From Micromonospora echinospora (GTDB lineage Bacteria > Actinomycetota > Actinomycetes > Mycobacteriales > Micromonosporaceae), in NCBI RefSeq assembly GCF_014203425.1, contig NZ_JACHJC010000001.1, forward strand, positions 3,560,001 through 3,624,000: a stretch of DNA of 64,000 bases, in the 5' to 3' direction. Below are positions 24,312 to 31,994 of the stretch, piece by piece. The first letter of the stretch is position 1, and each line of letters starts with the position of its first letter. Both the position numbers and the translations under genes were made by a program. The notes below the pieces were generated by a model. The model was not told the DNA's origin. It worked only from the letters and a program-made list of their open reading frames with translations, and did not search any database.

Positions 24312-27300
24312 ATGGCGACCCGGATCCGGGACCTGTTCGGCGGCGGCAAGGACCGCCCCGGCGGCGTCGTGCAGCACACGGTCGGCAACGCCCTCGTGGT
24401 GCACGTCGAGGATGCGATCAGCCCCGAGGCGCAGTCGCTGGCGCTGTCCATGATCGAGGACGCGGAGAACGACGTCGTCGTGCTCGACCTCGGCGACGGC
24501 ATGCCGATCAGCGCGTGGGAGTCGATGGCGGGAGTGCTGCCGCGCCGCCGCCGGGGCATCCGCCTGGTCGCCTGCGGCCGGCACGGCAACTCCGCGGCGA
24601 TGGCCGGCCAGTGGCTCTCCGAGCGGCTCAACCGCACTGTCATCGCCCCGGACGGCGACCTGGTACGCGGCTCGGCCGGCACGCTGTTCGTCCACTCCGT
24701 CCCGGGTAGCGGCTGGGTGCGGTTCCGGCCCGGCCGCCCGCCGGCCTGGGACGCCAAGCGCTACCCGACGCCGGCGTGGGACCGGGCCGCTGTCGACACC
24801 CGGCCGTCCAGCGCCGTCGCCGAGATCGAGCCGATCCCGGCCGGGGTCTGGATCCACAGCAACCGCGACCCGCAGGTGGTCGACCCGCAGCGGCGGCGGC
24901 TGACCGCGTACGTGCCGTGCCAGGCGGAGACCATGTCGGTGCTGCTGGGCTGCCCCGGGACGCCACCGCTGTCACTCGACGACGTGGTGCGCTTCTGGCG
25001 CGGGCTCGACGAGGAGCACCGGCAGCGGGTGCGCTTCGTGCAGTTCGGCGAGGTTCGCATGCCGGAGGGCGAGGCGTTCGGCCAGGCGATCGCCGACCTG
25101 CTCAACACCGAGGTCACCTGCTACACCGGCGTGCCGATCGGCAGCCCGCAGAAGTACGAGATCCGCACCGTGCTGCCGGACGGCGCGTTCGGCTGGGCCC
25201 CGTACGCGCTGGAACTGTCCTACTCGCCCCGGGCACACCCCAACTCGCGGGCCCGCCGGCCCACTGTGCTGCGCCACCGCCCGCCGCTGGCCGGCGCCGA
25301 GGAACTCGCGCCCCGCGTCTACTGGTTCGCCCCGGGCGCCGTTGTCGAGGTGGTGCAGAGCGGGCTCTGGGTACGGGCCACCGCCGAGCCGAAGAACGCC
25401 GAGCAGGTCCGGGCCGCGATGCTCGACGCCCGCAGCGGCACGCTCGTCTTCGACGACACCGTCCACGCCGCCGCCGAGCGGATGCGGGAACTGGCGGCCG
25501 ACCTGGCCGCACGGGTGGACGGCATGGCGGGCACGGGCCGGACGCTGATGTCGGCGTCGGTGCTCGTACCCGGCGCGAAGCCGTCCAGCCCGGCGCAGGT
25601 GGTCGTCGACCTGGAGGCCGGGACGCGCGCCGTGGGCGTCCCCGCTGCGATGCCGGCGTACGTGGAGGTGGCCCCGCCCGCGCCGGTCGCCCCGGTGTCG
25701 GCCGACAGCGTGGTGGTCGCCGTTCCCGCCCCGAGCGGTGGGCGCGAGGTCGCCGCGCCGGACCTGCTCGCGAACACGCCCCCGTTGCCGCCACCGCCTG
25801 TGGTGCCGCGTCCGGTCGCGCCCGTGGGCCCGGCGGCGCCCACGCTGCCACCTCCGCCCGTGCTGCCGTTGGCGTCCGAGCTGCCGGCCCCTCCCGTGGT
25901 GCGGTTCCCGTCCGAGTTGCCGGCGCCGCAGTCGGCGACCTCCACGCCGGATCTGCCGGCGCCGCCGTGGGTGCCTTCCGCGTCGGATCTGCCGGTGCCG
26001 CCGTCGGTGCCGCACGCGCCGGAGCTGCCGCCGCCTGTGGTGCCGTTCGCCTCGGGCCTGCCGTCGCCGCCCGTGATGCCGCTCGTGTCGGAGCTGCCGT
26101 CGCCGCCTGTGGTGCCGCCGTCGGTCGAGCCGGTGCGGCCGGCCGTCCCTGGCGAGCGGGCCGCCACCGGCCTGACCTCCGCCGTGTCCGCTGCCACCGG
26201 CCCGTCGCCGGTGCTGCCGGCCGCCCCGGCCGGGCCGGACACTCCGGGCCGGTCGGTCATCTCCGGCGGATCAGGGGAGTCGGCGGGCCAGGACGGGCGG
26301 GCCGCGCTGCCCGAGCCGGTCGCCATGGTCGAGCCCGTCACGCCGGTCGGGCCGCCCGGACCGGTCAAGCCGCCCGGGTCGGGCCCGGCCGGGCGAGCAG
26401 GGCTGCCTGAGCCGGTGGCGCAGACCGAGCCGGTGGTCCGCGCCGAGCCGCCGGCGCACACCGCGCGCACCGAGGCAGGGCCGACGGCGGCAAGGGGCCA
26501 GGACGCCGCGTACCCGGTCCCCGAGCCGCCCACCATGCCGGCCGGCTTCGGCGAGCCGGAGCCGCCTACCATGCCGGCCGGTTTCGGCCAGGCGCTCGCG
26601 ACGCCGCCACCGGTCGCGCCCGCTGTGCCGTCGCTGACGGTCCACGCCGTCGACCCGATCCCCACCCCGACGGCTCCGGCCCTCGCACCGGCGCCGGCCA
26701 CTGCGGCGGGTGAGGCCGTGCCGTCCGGCGAGGCCGAGCCGACCGACGGAGCCGAGCCGGCCGACAGGGCCGAGGACAGCGCCGAGGCCCGGGTGCAACC
26801 GGTGCCCTCCGCCGGCGCGGGCGCGCTGCTGTCGGAGAAGAAAGGGCTCGCCGACGAGCGGGCCTGGCTGCGCCGTACGCTCAGCCGCGAGTTCGACGTG
26901 ATGGCCAGCTCGGTGTCGCGGATCATGTCGCAGCACCCGGGCATGCAGGGGTCCGGCGTGTCCAAGGAGGACGTGCTCGCCGACTCGGTCGCGCTTCGGC
27001 TCTACCTGACCGGCCGGGGCCCGGGCGTCGACGCCGGCCTGCGTTCCGGCCGCAAGGGACCGCACGTGCCGTTCGCGCGTTGCGTGGTCGCCGGGGTCTC
27101 CCGGATGCCGTCCTTCCGGGGGACCACCGTCTACCGGCTGTCCCCGACCGACCGGGAGTGGGAACTCTACCGGGACCGCCGGCTGGTCACCGACTGGAGC
27201 TTCGTCAACGCGCTCACCCAGCCGTGCGCGACCGAGGACGGCGACACCGACGTGCTGATCTGGTCGATGACGGCCCGCCGCACCAGCCTGCTGGAGCCGG

Positions 27301-27599
27301 AGGGGGACGAGCACGTCGAGGACCGGGTGCTGTTCCTGCCGGGCACGAACTTCAAGGTGCTGGACCTGCGCCGGCCCGCGGCGGGCGAGCGCGGCGCGGT
27401 CCTGCTGCGGGAGATCGGCGCCAACGAGATCGACGACACCGGCCGGGTCGACTCCAACCGGGTGTCGCTCGACGAGCTGGCGGTCACGTCGCTGCGGCGC
27501 AGCCTCGACCGGTGGGCCACGGCCGAGCCCCGGGAGCGGATCGGTGCCGGGGCCCGTGGCCGCCTCCGGGTGCTGCCCGGACTGGACCGGAAGGGGTGA
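24312..27599 (+). CDS. Pro-rich type VII accessory protein with conserved-Cys and ART-like domains, 1095 aa
   Basis: No named family is certain. Residues 10-160 contain LVACGRHGN with Cys88, then GQWLSERLNRTVIAP. This resembles the conserved-Cys segment of the giant protein (Cys1954), but without a nearby HG motif. A similar segment without the Cys follows (RFVQFGEV then TEVTCYTGVP, about residues 238-280), suggesting an internal duplication. Residues 420-840 are Pro-rich with eight 12-residue repeats. The C-terminal 250 residues (from about 843) contain FRGTTVYRL, DVLIWSMTARR and RVLFLPGTNFKVLDL, a layout like ADP-ribosyltransferase folds. A Glu is present near the expected catalytic site (VEDRVLF). 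A paralog with the same ends lies at 31995. It sits between EccB and the EccA-like ATPase, so it is probably a cytosolic component or substrate. The domain ideas are inference. Confidence 0.75.
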   Translation: MATRIRDLFGGGKDRPGGVVQHTVGNALVVHVEDAISPEAQSLALSMIEDAENDVVVLDLGDGMPISAWESMAGVLPRRRRGIRLVACGRHGNSAAMAGQWLSERLNRTVIAPDGDLVRGSAGTLFVHSVPGSGWVRFRPGRPPAWDAKRYPTPAWDRAAVDTRPSSAVAEIEPIPAGVWIHSNRDPQVVDPQRRRLTAYVPCQAETMSVLLGCPGTPPLSLDDVVRFWRGLDEEHRQRVRFVQFGEVRMPEGEAFGQAIADLLNTEVTCYTGVPIGSPQKYEIRTVLPDGAFGWAPYALELSYSPRAHPNSRARRPTVLRHRPPLAGAEELAPRVYWFAPGAVVEVVQSGLWVRATAEPKNAEQVRAAMLDARSGTLVFDDTVHAAAERMRELAADLAARVDGMAGTGRTLMSASVLVPGAKPSSPAQVVVDLEAGTRAVGVPAAMPAYVEVAPPAPVAPVSADSVVVAVPAPSGGREVAAPDLLANTPPLPPPPVVPRPVAPVGPAAPTLPPPPVLPLASELPAPPVVRFPSELPAPQSATSTPDLPAPPWVPSASDLPVPPSVPHAPELPPPVVPFASGLPSPPVMPLVSELPSPPVVPPSVEPVRPAVPGERAATGLTSAVSAATGPSPVLPAAPAGPDTPGRSVISGGSGESAGQDGRAALPEPVAMVEPVTPVGPPGPVKPPGSGPAGRAGLPEPVAQTEPVVRAEPPAHTARTEAGPTAARGQDAAYPVPEPPTMPAGFGEPEPPTMPAGFGQALATPPPVAPAVPSLTVHAVDPIPTPTAPALAPAPATAAGEAVPSGEAEPTDGAEPADRAEDSAEARVQPVPSAGAGALLSEKKGLADERAWLRRTLSREFDVMASSVSRIMSQHPGMQGSGVSKEDVLADSVALRLYLTGRGPGVDAGLRSGRKGPHVPFARCVVAGVSRMPSFRGTTVYRLSPTDREWELYRDRRLVTDWSFVNALTQPCATEDGDTDVLIWSMTARRTSLLEPEGDEHVEDRVLFLPGTNFKVLDLRRPAAGERGAVLLREIGANEIDDTGRVDSNRVSLDELAVTSLRRSLDRWATAEPRERIGAGARGRLRVLPGLDRKG
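25845..26129 (+). repeat. Eight 12-residue LPxPPxVPxxSE repeats
   Basis: About eight units with a 36-bp period encode LPAPPVVRFPSE-like segments. Each starts Leu-Pro and ends in an acidic residue or Ser. They form an extended Pro-rich linker between the N-terminal and C-terminal domains of the host protein. The paralog at 31995 has only a short Pro-rich linker at the same place. Confidence 0.75.
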
Positions 27600-27603
27600 C
27601 GCC

Positions 27604-30600
27604 GTGAGTCGGCAGGTTCTCGTGGTGGGAGACCGCAGGGCGGGCTCCTATCCGACCATCGGCTCGGCGCTGTCCCGGGCCGAGCCCGGCGCCACCATCA
27701 ACGTCCACCCCGGCCGGTACGTCGAGAAGCTGGTGGTCGGCGACCGGGTGACGATCAGCGCGGTCCAGCCCGGCACCGTCGAGGTGCACGTGGAGGAGGG
27801 CAGTGTCCTCGTCGTCCGCGGTGAGGGCGCCCAGTTGCGCGGCATCACGCTGGGCAGCGCCGACGCCACGCTGGCCGCCGTCGACGTGTACGCGGGCGAG
27901 GTGGCGCTGGACGACTGCCGGGTCAGCGGCGCCTCCTGGGTCACACTGCTGGCGCGTATGCAGGGCACTGTGGCTCTGCGCGGCTGCGACGTGACCAGCT
28001 CGGCCGGCGCGGGCGTGGTGGTGATGTCGGCCGGGTCCAGCACGATCGAGGACACTGTCGTCCACGACGTCGCCACGAGCAGTGTCGTGGCGGGGGAGAG
28101 CAGCGCCCTGACCCTGCGCCGCTGCCGCCTGCAGACGGCCGGCGCGAACAGCGTCTGCGTGGGCGGCGACGCCCGGCTCACCGTCGAGCAGTGCGAGATC
28201 GCCGGGGCGGGCAAGCCGGCTCTCGTGGTCGAGCAGCGGGCCTGGGCCCGCATCCGCGGCCTGACCGTCACCGGAAGCGGGAACGTCGACGTCTTCGTCC
28301 GTGGCGAGGCTGACGTGCAGATCAGCGACTCGACGTTCACCGGCGCCGCGGTGCAGTCGGCGCACATCGCCGAGGGCGCGTCGCCGTCGTTCCGGAACTG
28401 CACGTTCGGCGGGGCCGGGCACACCGCCGTGCAGGTGCTCGGCGCCGGGCGGCCGACCTTCACCGACTGCACCGTCCTGGACTCGCCGGTCGGCGTCGCG
28501 GTCAGCGGCGGCGCTCCGCGTTTCCTCGGGCTGACGGTCCGGGGCACGCGGGAGCACGTCGCCATGCTCACCGGTGAGTCGACGGTCGTCATGCAGCGGC
28601 TGCGGGCCGAGATCACCGCGGGCGCCGGGCTCCTGGTCCAGGACGGGGCCTCGCTGGAGGGCGCCGACCTGGCCGTCGACGCCGGGGACGCGTCCGCGCT
28701 CACGCTGACCGGCCCCGCGCGGGCCGTCGTGCGGGAGGCCCGCTTCACCGGTACGGGGGCCGCCTGCGTGCGGGTGGGCCCCGGTGCCGACCTGACGCTG
28801 CGCGCGGCCCTGCTGCGGGGCTCCGGCGTACTCGTCGAGGGTGCTCTCCAGATGGGCGACAGCGAGATCGCCGACGCGGCCCGGGACGGCCTGCGGGTGA
28901 CCGGCTCGGCGACAGTGACGCAGGTCCGGGTGCGCAACGCCCGGGCGGACGGTGTGGTCTTCGAGGCGGGGTCCCGAGGCTCCGTCACCGACGGCGAGGT
29001 GCTCGGCAGTGGCGCGGCCGGGATCGGCGTGGACACCGAGGAGCCGGTCGCGCTCACCCGCTGCGTGGTGCGCGACAGCGGCGGCGAGGACGTGCGCCGG
29101 GCGCCCGGCGCCACGGTGACCGCCGAGGCCCTGACGGTGGGCCGTCAGCAGGCCACGCCGCCGCCGGTCCCCGGCCCGGTGCCCGTCCCGGCGGCCGGCG
29201 ACGGCGGTACGGCGGAGCGGAGCGGCGGCGACGAGCTGAGCGAGCCGTTGCGCCAGTTGAACGGGCTGATCGGTCTGCGCGGGGTGAAGCAGGAGGTCAC
29301 CGCGCTGATCAACCTGATCAAGATGTCGCAGGTGCGGCTCCAGCTGGGCCTGCCGATGCCGCCGATGAGCCGGCACCTGGTCTTCGCCGGTCCGCCCGGT
29401 ACGGGCAAGACCACAGTGGCCCGCCTCTACGGCTCCGTGCTCAAGGAGCTGGGAATCCTGTCCAAGGGCCACATGGTCGAGGCGGCGCGGGCCGACCTGG
29501 TGGGCCAGTACATCGGCTCCACCGCGATCAAGACCACCGAGCTGGTGACCAAGGCGCTCGGCGGCGTGCTGTTCATCGACGAGGCGTACACGCTGTCCAG
29601 CGGCTCGGGCGGCTCGGGCCCGGACTTCGGTCAGGAGGCCATCGACGCGCTGATGAAGATGATGGAGGACCACCGCGACGAACTGGTGGTCATCGTCGCC
29701 GGGTACTCCGAGCTGATGGAGCAGTTCCTCGCCTCCAACCCCGGTATGGCGTCCCGCTTCACGCGCACCATCGAGTTCCCGAACTACTCGGTCGGGGAGC
29801 TCGTCACCATCACCTCGAACCTGGTCAGCAAGCACTACTACGAGTTGACCGACGACGCGGTGGACGCGCTGACCGCGTACTTCACCCGGGTGCCGAGGAA
29901 CGCGACGTTCGGCAACGGCCGGGTCGCCCGCAAGCTGTTCGAGGCGCTGATCAACAACCAGGCGTCCCGGCTGGCGGCCAACCCGCCGACGAAGGACAAC
30001 GAGCTGAACCGGCTCACCGCCGCCGATGTCGAGCCCGAGCTGGCGCTGCTGGAGGACCTGCCGGTCGAGCCCGGTGAGCAGCCCGACGCGGCGACCGACC
30101 CCACCGGCGCGATCAACGCGGCCCGTAGCTGGAAGCGGATCTGCGGGCTGGTCGGCGGGCAGCGGGTGAAGGAGGCGGCCGGGCAGACGCTGTTGCGGCT
30201 CTGCGAGGGACGCAACCGCCGGCGTGGCCCCGGCCGTACCGGAAACGTGCTGATCGGCGGCGCGGCCGGCAGCGGCCGCAGCGAGTACGCCCGGCTCTAC
30301 ACGGCCTGCCTGTCGGAGCTGGGCCTGGTGCCGGTCGGCCAACTGGTGCGGGTGAGCACGCGCCGGGAGCTGGCGCCGCAGTGGCCCGGCCAGGCGGCCA
30401 GCCTGGTGGCCGCGGTCCTCGACGACGCGGCCGGGGGTGTGCTCCAGCTCGACTACGCCGACGACGGGTCCGGTGTGGCGCCGGAGATCGCCGAGGCGCT
30501 CGTCGCGCAGATGCGCTCCCGGCTCGGCGACCCGGTGGTGGTGCTGACCGGCGAGGAGCCGGCGTTGGCGAGCCTGCGGGCCGCGGTGCCCGAGGTGAAC

Positions 30601-30885
30601 GAGGTGTTCGGCCAGCAGTGGTCGGTGCCCGAGTTCAGCACCGACGAGCTGGCCGAGATCGTGCTGCGGCATCTGGTGCGGCGGGGCCACGAGGTCCCGG
30701 ACGACGTCCGGGAGGCGCTGCCCCGGATGGCCGGTCAGCTGCCCGAGCGCACCGTCCACGCCGCCCACCAGTTCTCGCTCGCCCTGACCCGCCGCACCGG
30801 CTCCCGCACGCTCGCGCTCGCCGACCTGGCCGCGCCGCCGCCCCCGGTCGGCGAGCGTCTCGGTGGCCTGGCCGCCGTCGGCTGA
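27604..30885 (+). CDS. Beta-helix / AAA+ ATPase fusion, EccA-like, 1093 aa
   Basis: Residues 1-500 form many short repeats with V-x-I/L, G and D patterns (IEDTVVHDV, ISDSTFTGA, FTDCTVLDS), typical of a right-handed parallel beta-helix. Residues 550-830 are a CbxX/CfxQ-type AAA+ domain like EccA, with GPPGTGKTT (596), Walker B LFIDEAYTL (Asp659) and the arginine region ASRFTRTIEF. A second AAA-like domain from residue 840 has GGAAGSGRS at 885, where the P-loop Lys is replaced by Arg, so it probably does not hydrolyse ATP. Mycobacterial EccA instead joins TPR repeats to one AAA+ domain. GTG at 27604 follows the previous stop by four bases. The protein probably handles ESX substrates in the cytosol, with the beta-helix as the recognition part; that role is inferred. 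Confidence 0.88.
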   Translation: MSRQVLVVGDRRAGSYPTIGSALSRAEPGATINVHPGRYVEKLVVGDRVTISAVQPGTVEVHVEEGSVLVVRGEGAQLRGITLGSADATLAAVDVYAGEVALDDCRVSGASWVTLLARMQGTVALRGCDVTSSAGAGVVVMSAGSSTIEDTVVHDVATSSVVAGESSALTLRRCRLQTAGANSVCVGGDARLTVEQCEIAGAGKPALVVEQRAWARIRGLTVTGSGNVDVFVRGEADVQISDSTFTGAAVQSAHIAEGASPSFRNCTFGGAGHTAVQVLGAGRPTFTDCTVLDSPVGVAVSGGAPRFLGLTVRGTREHVAMLTGESTVVMQRLRAEITAGAGLLVQDGASLEGADLAVDAGDASALTLTGPARAVVREARFTGTGAACVRVGPGADLTLRAALLRGSGVLVEGALQMGDSEIADAARDGLRVTGSATVTQVRVRNARADGVVFEAGSRGSVTDGEVLGSGAAGIGVDTEEPVALTRCVVRDSGGEDVRRAPGATVTAEALTVGRQQATPPPVPGPVPVPAAGDGGTAERSGGDELSEPLRQLNGLIGLRGVKQEVTALINLIKMSQVRLQLGLPMPPMSRHLVFAGPPGTGKTTVARLYGSVLKELGILSKGHMVEAARADLVGQYIGSTAIKTTELVTKALGGVLFIDEAYTLSSGSGGSGPDFGQEAIDALMKMMEDHRDELVVIVAGYSELMEQFLASNPGMASRFTRTIEFPNYSVGELVTITSNLVSKHYYELTDDAVDALTAYFTRVPRNATFGNGRVARKLFEALINNQASRLAANPPTKDNELNRLTAADVEPELALLEDLPVEPGEQPDAATDPTGAINAARSWKRICGLVGGQRVKEAAGQTLLRLCEGRNRRRGPGRTGNVLIGGAAGSGRSEYARLYTACLSELGLVPVGQLVRVSTRRELAPQWPGQAASLVAAVLDDAAGGVLQLDYADDGSGVAPEIAEALVAQMRSRLGDPVVVLTGEEPALASLRAAVPEVNEVFGQQWSVPEFSTDELAEIVLRHLVRRGHEVPDDVREALPRMAGQLPERTVHAAHQFSLALTRRTGSRTLALADLAAPPPPVGERLGGLAAVG

Positions 30886-30917
30886 CCACCCGCCCGTCGC
30901 AGACAGAAAGGCCCGGC

Positions 30918-31238
30918 ATGCACCCCGAATCCAAGCCGATCCCACCCTCGTTCCAGGAGTTCATGGCGAACGCGCAGCGGCTCGAGGACCAGATGCGCGT
31001 CGCGCAGACGGAGCTGGAGAAGGCGATCGTCACCGGCCGTTCCCAGGACGCGACGGTAGTGGTGATGGCCAATGGCCTGGGCAAGGTCCAGGCCGTCCGG
31101 GTCGACCCCCGGGTGTACGAGCAGCGTGACGCGGCGTCACTTCAAGCGGCGATCATGGAGGCGATCCAGGCCGCCGCCGCGAACGCCGGGAAGCTCGCCA
31201 CGGAGAAGATGGGTCCCGTCGAAATCAATCTTCACTGA
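30918..31238 (+). CDS. YbaB/EbfC-like protein, 106 aa (rightward operon)
   Basis: A compact YbaB/EbfC protein: N-terminal helix (FQEFMANAQRLEDQMRVAQ), beta segments (ATVVVMANGLGKVQAVRV) and a C-terminal helix (AAIMEAIQAAAANAGKLA). ATG at 30918 follows AGAAAGG. The length of 106 residues is normal. It lies 32 bases after the EccA-like ATPase and ends the main rightward operon. A diverged relative opens the leftward operon at 12270. Whether it binds DNA or acts as a secretion partner cannot be told from sequence. Confidence 0.85.
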   Translation: MHPESKPIPPSFQEFMANAQRLEDQMRVAQTELEKAIVTGRSQDATVVVMANGLGKVQAVRVDPRVYEQRDAASLQAAIMEAIQAAAANAGKLATEKMGPVEINLH

Positions 31239-31304
31239 CTGAAAAAAGTCTGACCAGGGATTACGTGCACATCTTCATGGGTTGCCGAGCCCTGCGGTGC
31301 CACT

Positions 31305-31331
31305 GTGGAGATTTCCTGAAGGAGTCTCCAC
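31305..31331 (+). promoter_or_regulatory. Hairpin 1 in the leader of the LuxR-type gene
   Basis: GTGGAGA (31305-31311) pairs perfectly with TCTCCAC (31325-31331). In RNA the stem can be extended inward with wobble pairs to about 11 pairs, closing on a five-base loop. It lies 27 bases before the preferred ATG and contains a purine-rich GAAGGAG segment that would be masked by the fold. Confidence 0.6.
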
Positions 31332-31334
31332 GAG

Positions 31335-31356
31335 ACTGTCAGCCCCTACTGACAGT
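31335..31356 (+). promoter_or_regulatory. Hairpin 2 / dyad operator next to the LuxR-type start
   Basis: ACTGTCAG and CTGACAGT are perfect 8-bp arms with a six-base spacer, ending one base before the ATG at 31358. The dyad could be an autoregulatory site for the LuxR-type dimer or an RNA hairpin that controls translation. Confidence 0.6.
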
Positions 31357-31357
31357 G

Positions 31358-31993
31358 ATGGAGATGGCTGTGGAGCAAGTTGCCGTCTTTGTGCACGCGC
31401 CGGACCCGCTGACCCACACCGGGCTGACCGCCCACCTCCGGTCGCGGTCGGACGTCACGCTGCTGGACAGCGCGGACCGGACCCGCGCGCAGGTGCTGAT
31501 CGTCGCGGCGGACCGGCTCACCACCGACGTGATCGCCATGCTGCGCCTCGCCGCGACCGAGATCGGCGCGCCCGTCGTGCTGGTCACGACGGACATCAGC
31601 GAGCAGGAACTGCTGACCGCTGTGGAGTGCCGGGTGGTGGCGGTCCTGCCCCGGGCGGCGGTCACCGCCGAACGCCTCGCGCACAGCGTGCTGGCGGCGG
31701 CCTCCGGCGGCGGGGTGCTGCCCCCGAACCTGGTGGGCGAACTGCTCAAGCACATCGAACGGCTCCAGCGCGACGTGCTCAACCCGAACGGGCTGAACGC
31801 CTCGGGGCTCACCGCGCGCGAGATCGACGTGCTCCGGCTCATGGCCGAGGGCTTCGACACCAACGAGATCGCCGACGAGCTGCGCTACTCCGAACGTACG
31901 GTGAAGAACGTCATCTACGGCCTCAACCACCGCCTGAAGCTGCGCAACCGCTCACACGCGGTCGCCTACGCCCTGCGCTCCGGCATGATCTGA
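31358..31993 (+). CDS. LuxR-family regulator with degenerate receiver domain, 211 aa
   Basis: The C-terminal 65 residues are a clear LuxR/GerE helix-turn-helix (LTAREIDVLRLMAEGFDTNE, SERTVKNVIYGLNHRLKL). The N-terminal 110 residues have a receiver-like beta/alpha pattern (VAVFVHAPD, QVLIVAADRL, APVVLVTTD). They lack the usual phospho-acceptor context and the conserved Lys, so phosphorylation is doubtful. Homology begins just after ATG 31358. GTG at 31265 is in frame with AGGG upstream, but that start would place two strong dyads inside the coding region. The stop is one base before the next GTG, so the regulator is coupled to the second Pro-rich protein. It may tune the type VII locus; that is inferred. 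Confidence 0.85.
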   Translation: MEMAVEQVAVFVHAPDPLTHTGLTAHLRSRSDVTLLDSADRTRAQVLIVAADRLTTDVIAMLRLAATEIGAPVVLVTTDISEQELLTAVECRVVAVLPRAAVTAERLAHSVLAAASGGGVLPPNLVGELLKHIERLQRDVLNPNGLNASGLTAREIDVLRLMAEGFDTNEIADELRYSERTVKNVIYGLNHRLKLRNRSHAVAYALRSGMI

Positions 31994-31994
31994 G

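Noticed and set aside
31265..31357. GTG at 31265 as the start of the LuxR-type protein
   Set aside because: It has a plausible binding site, but the added 31 residues do not resemble a receiver N-terminus and contain two perfect hairpins, so the later ATG is preferred.
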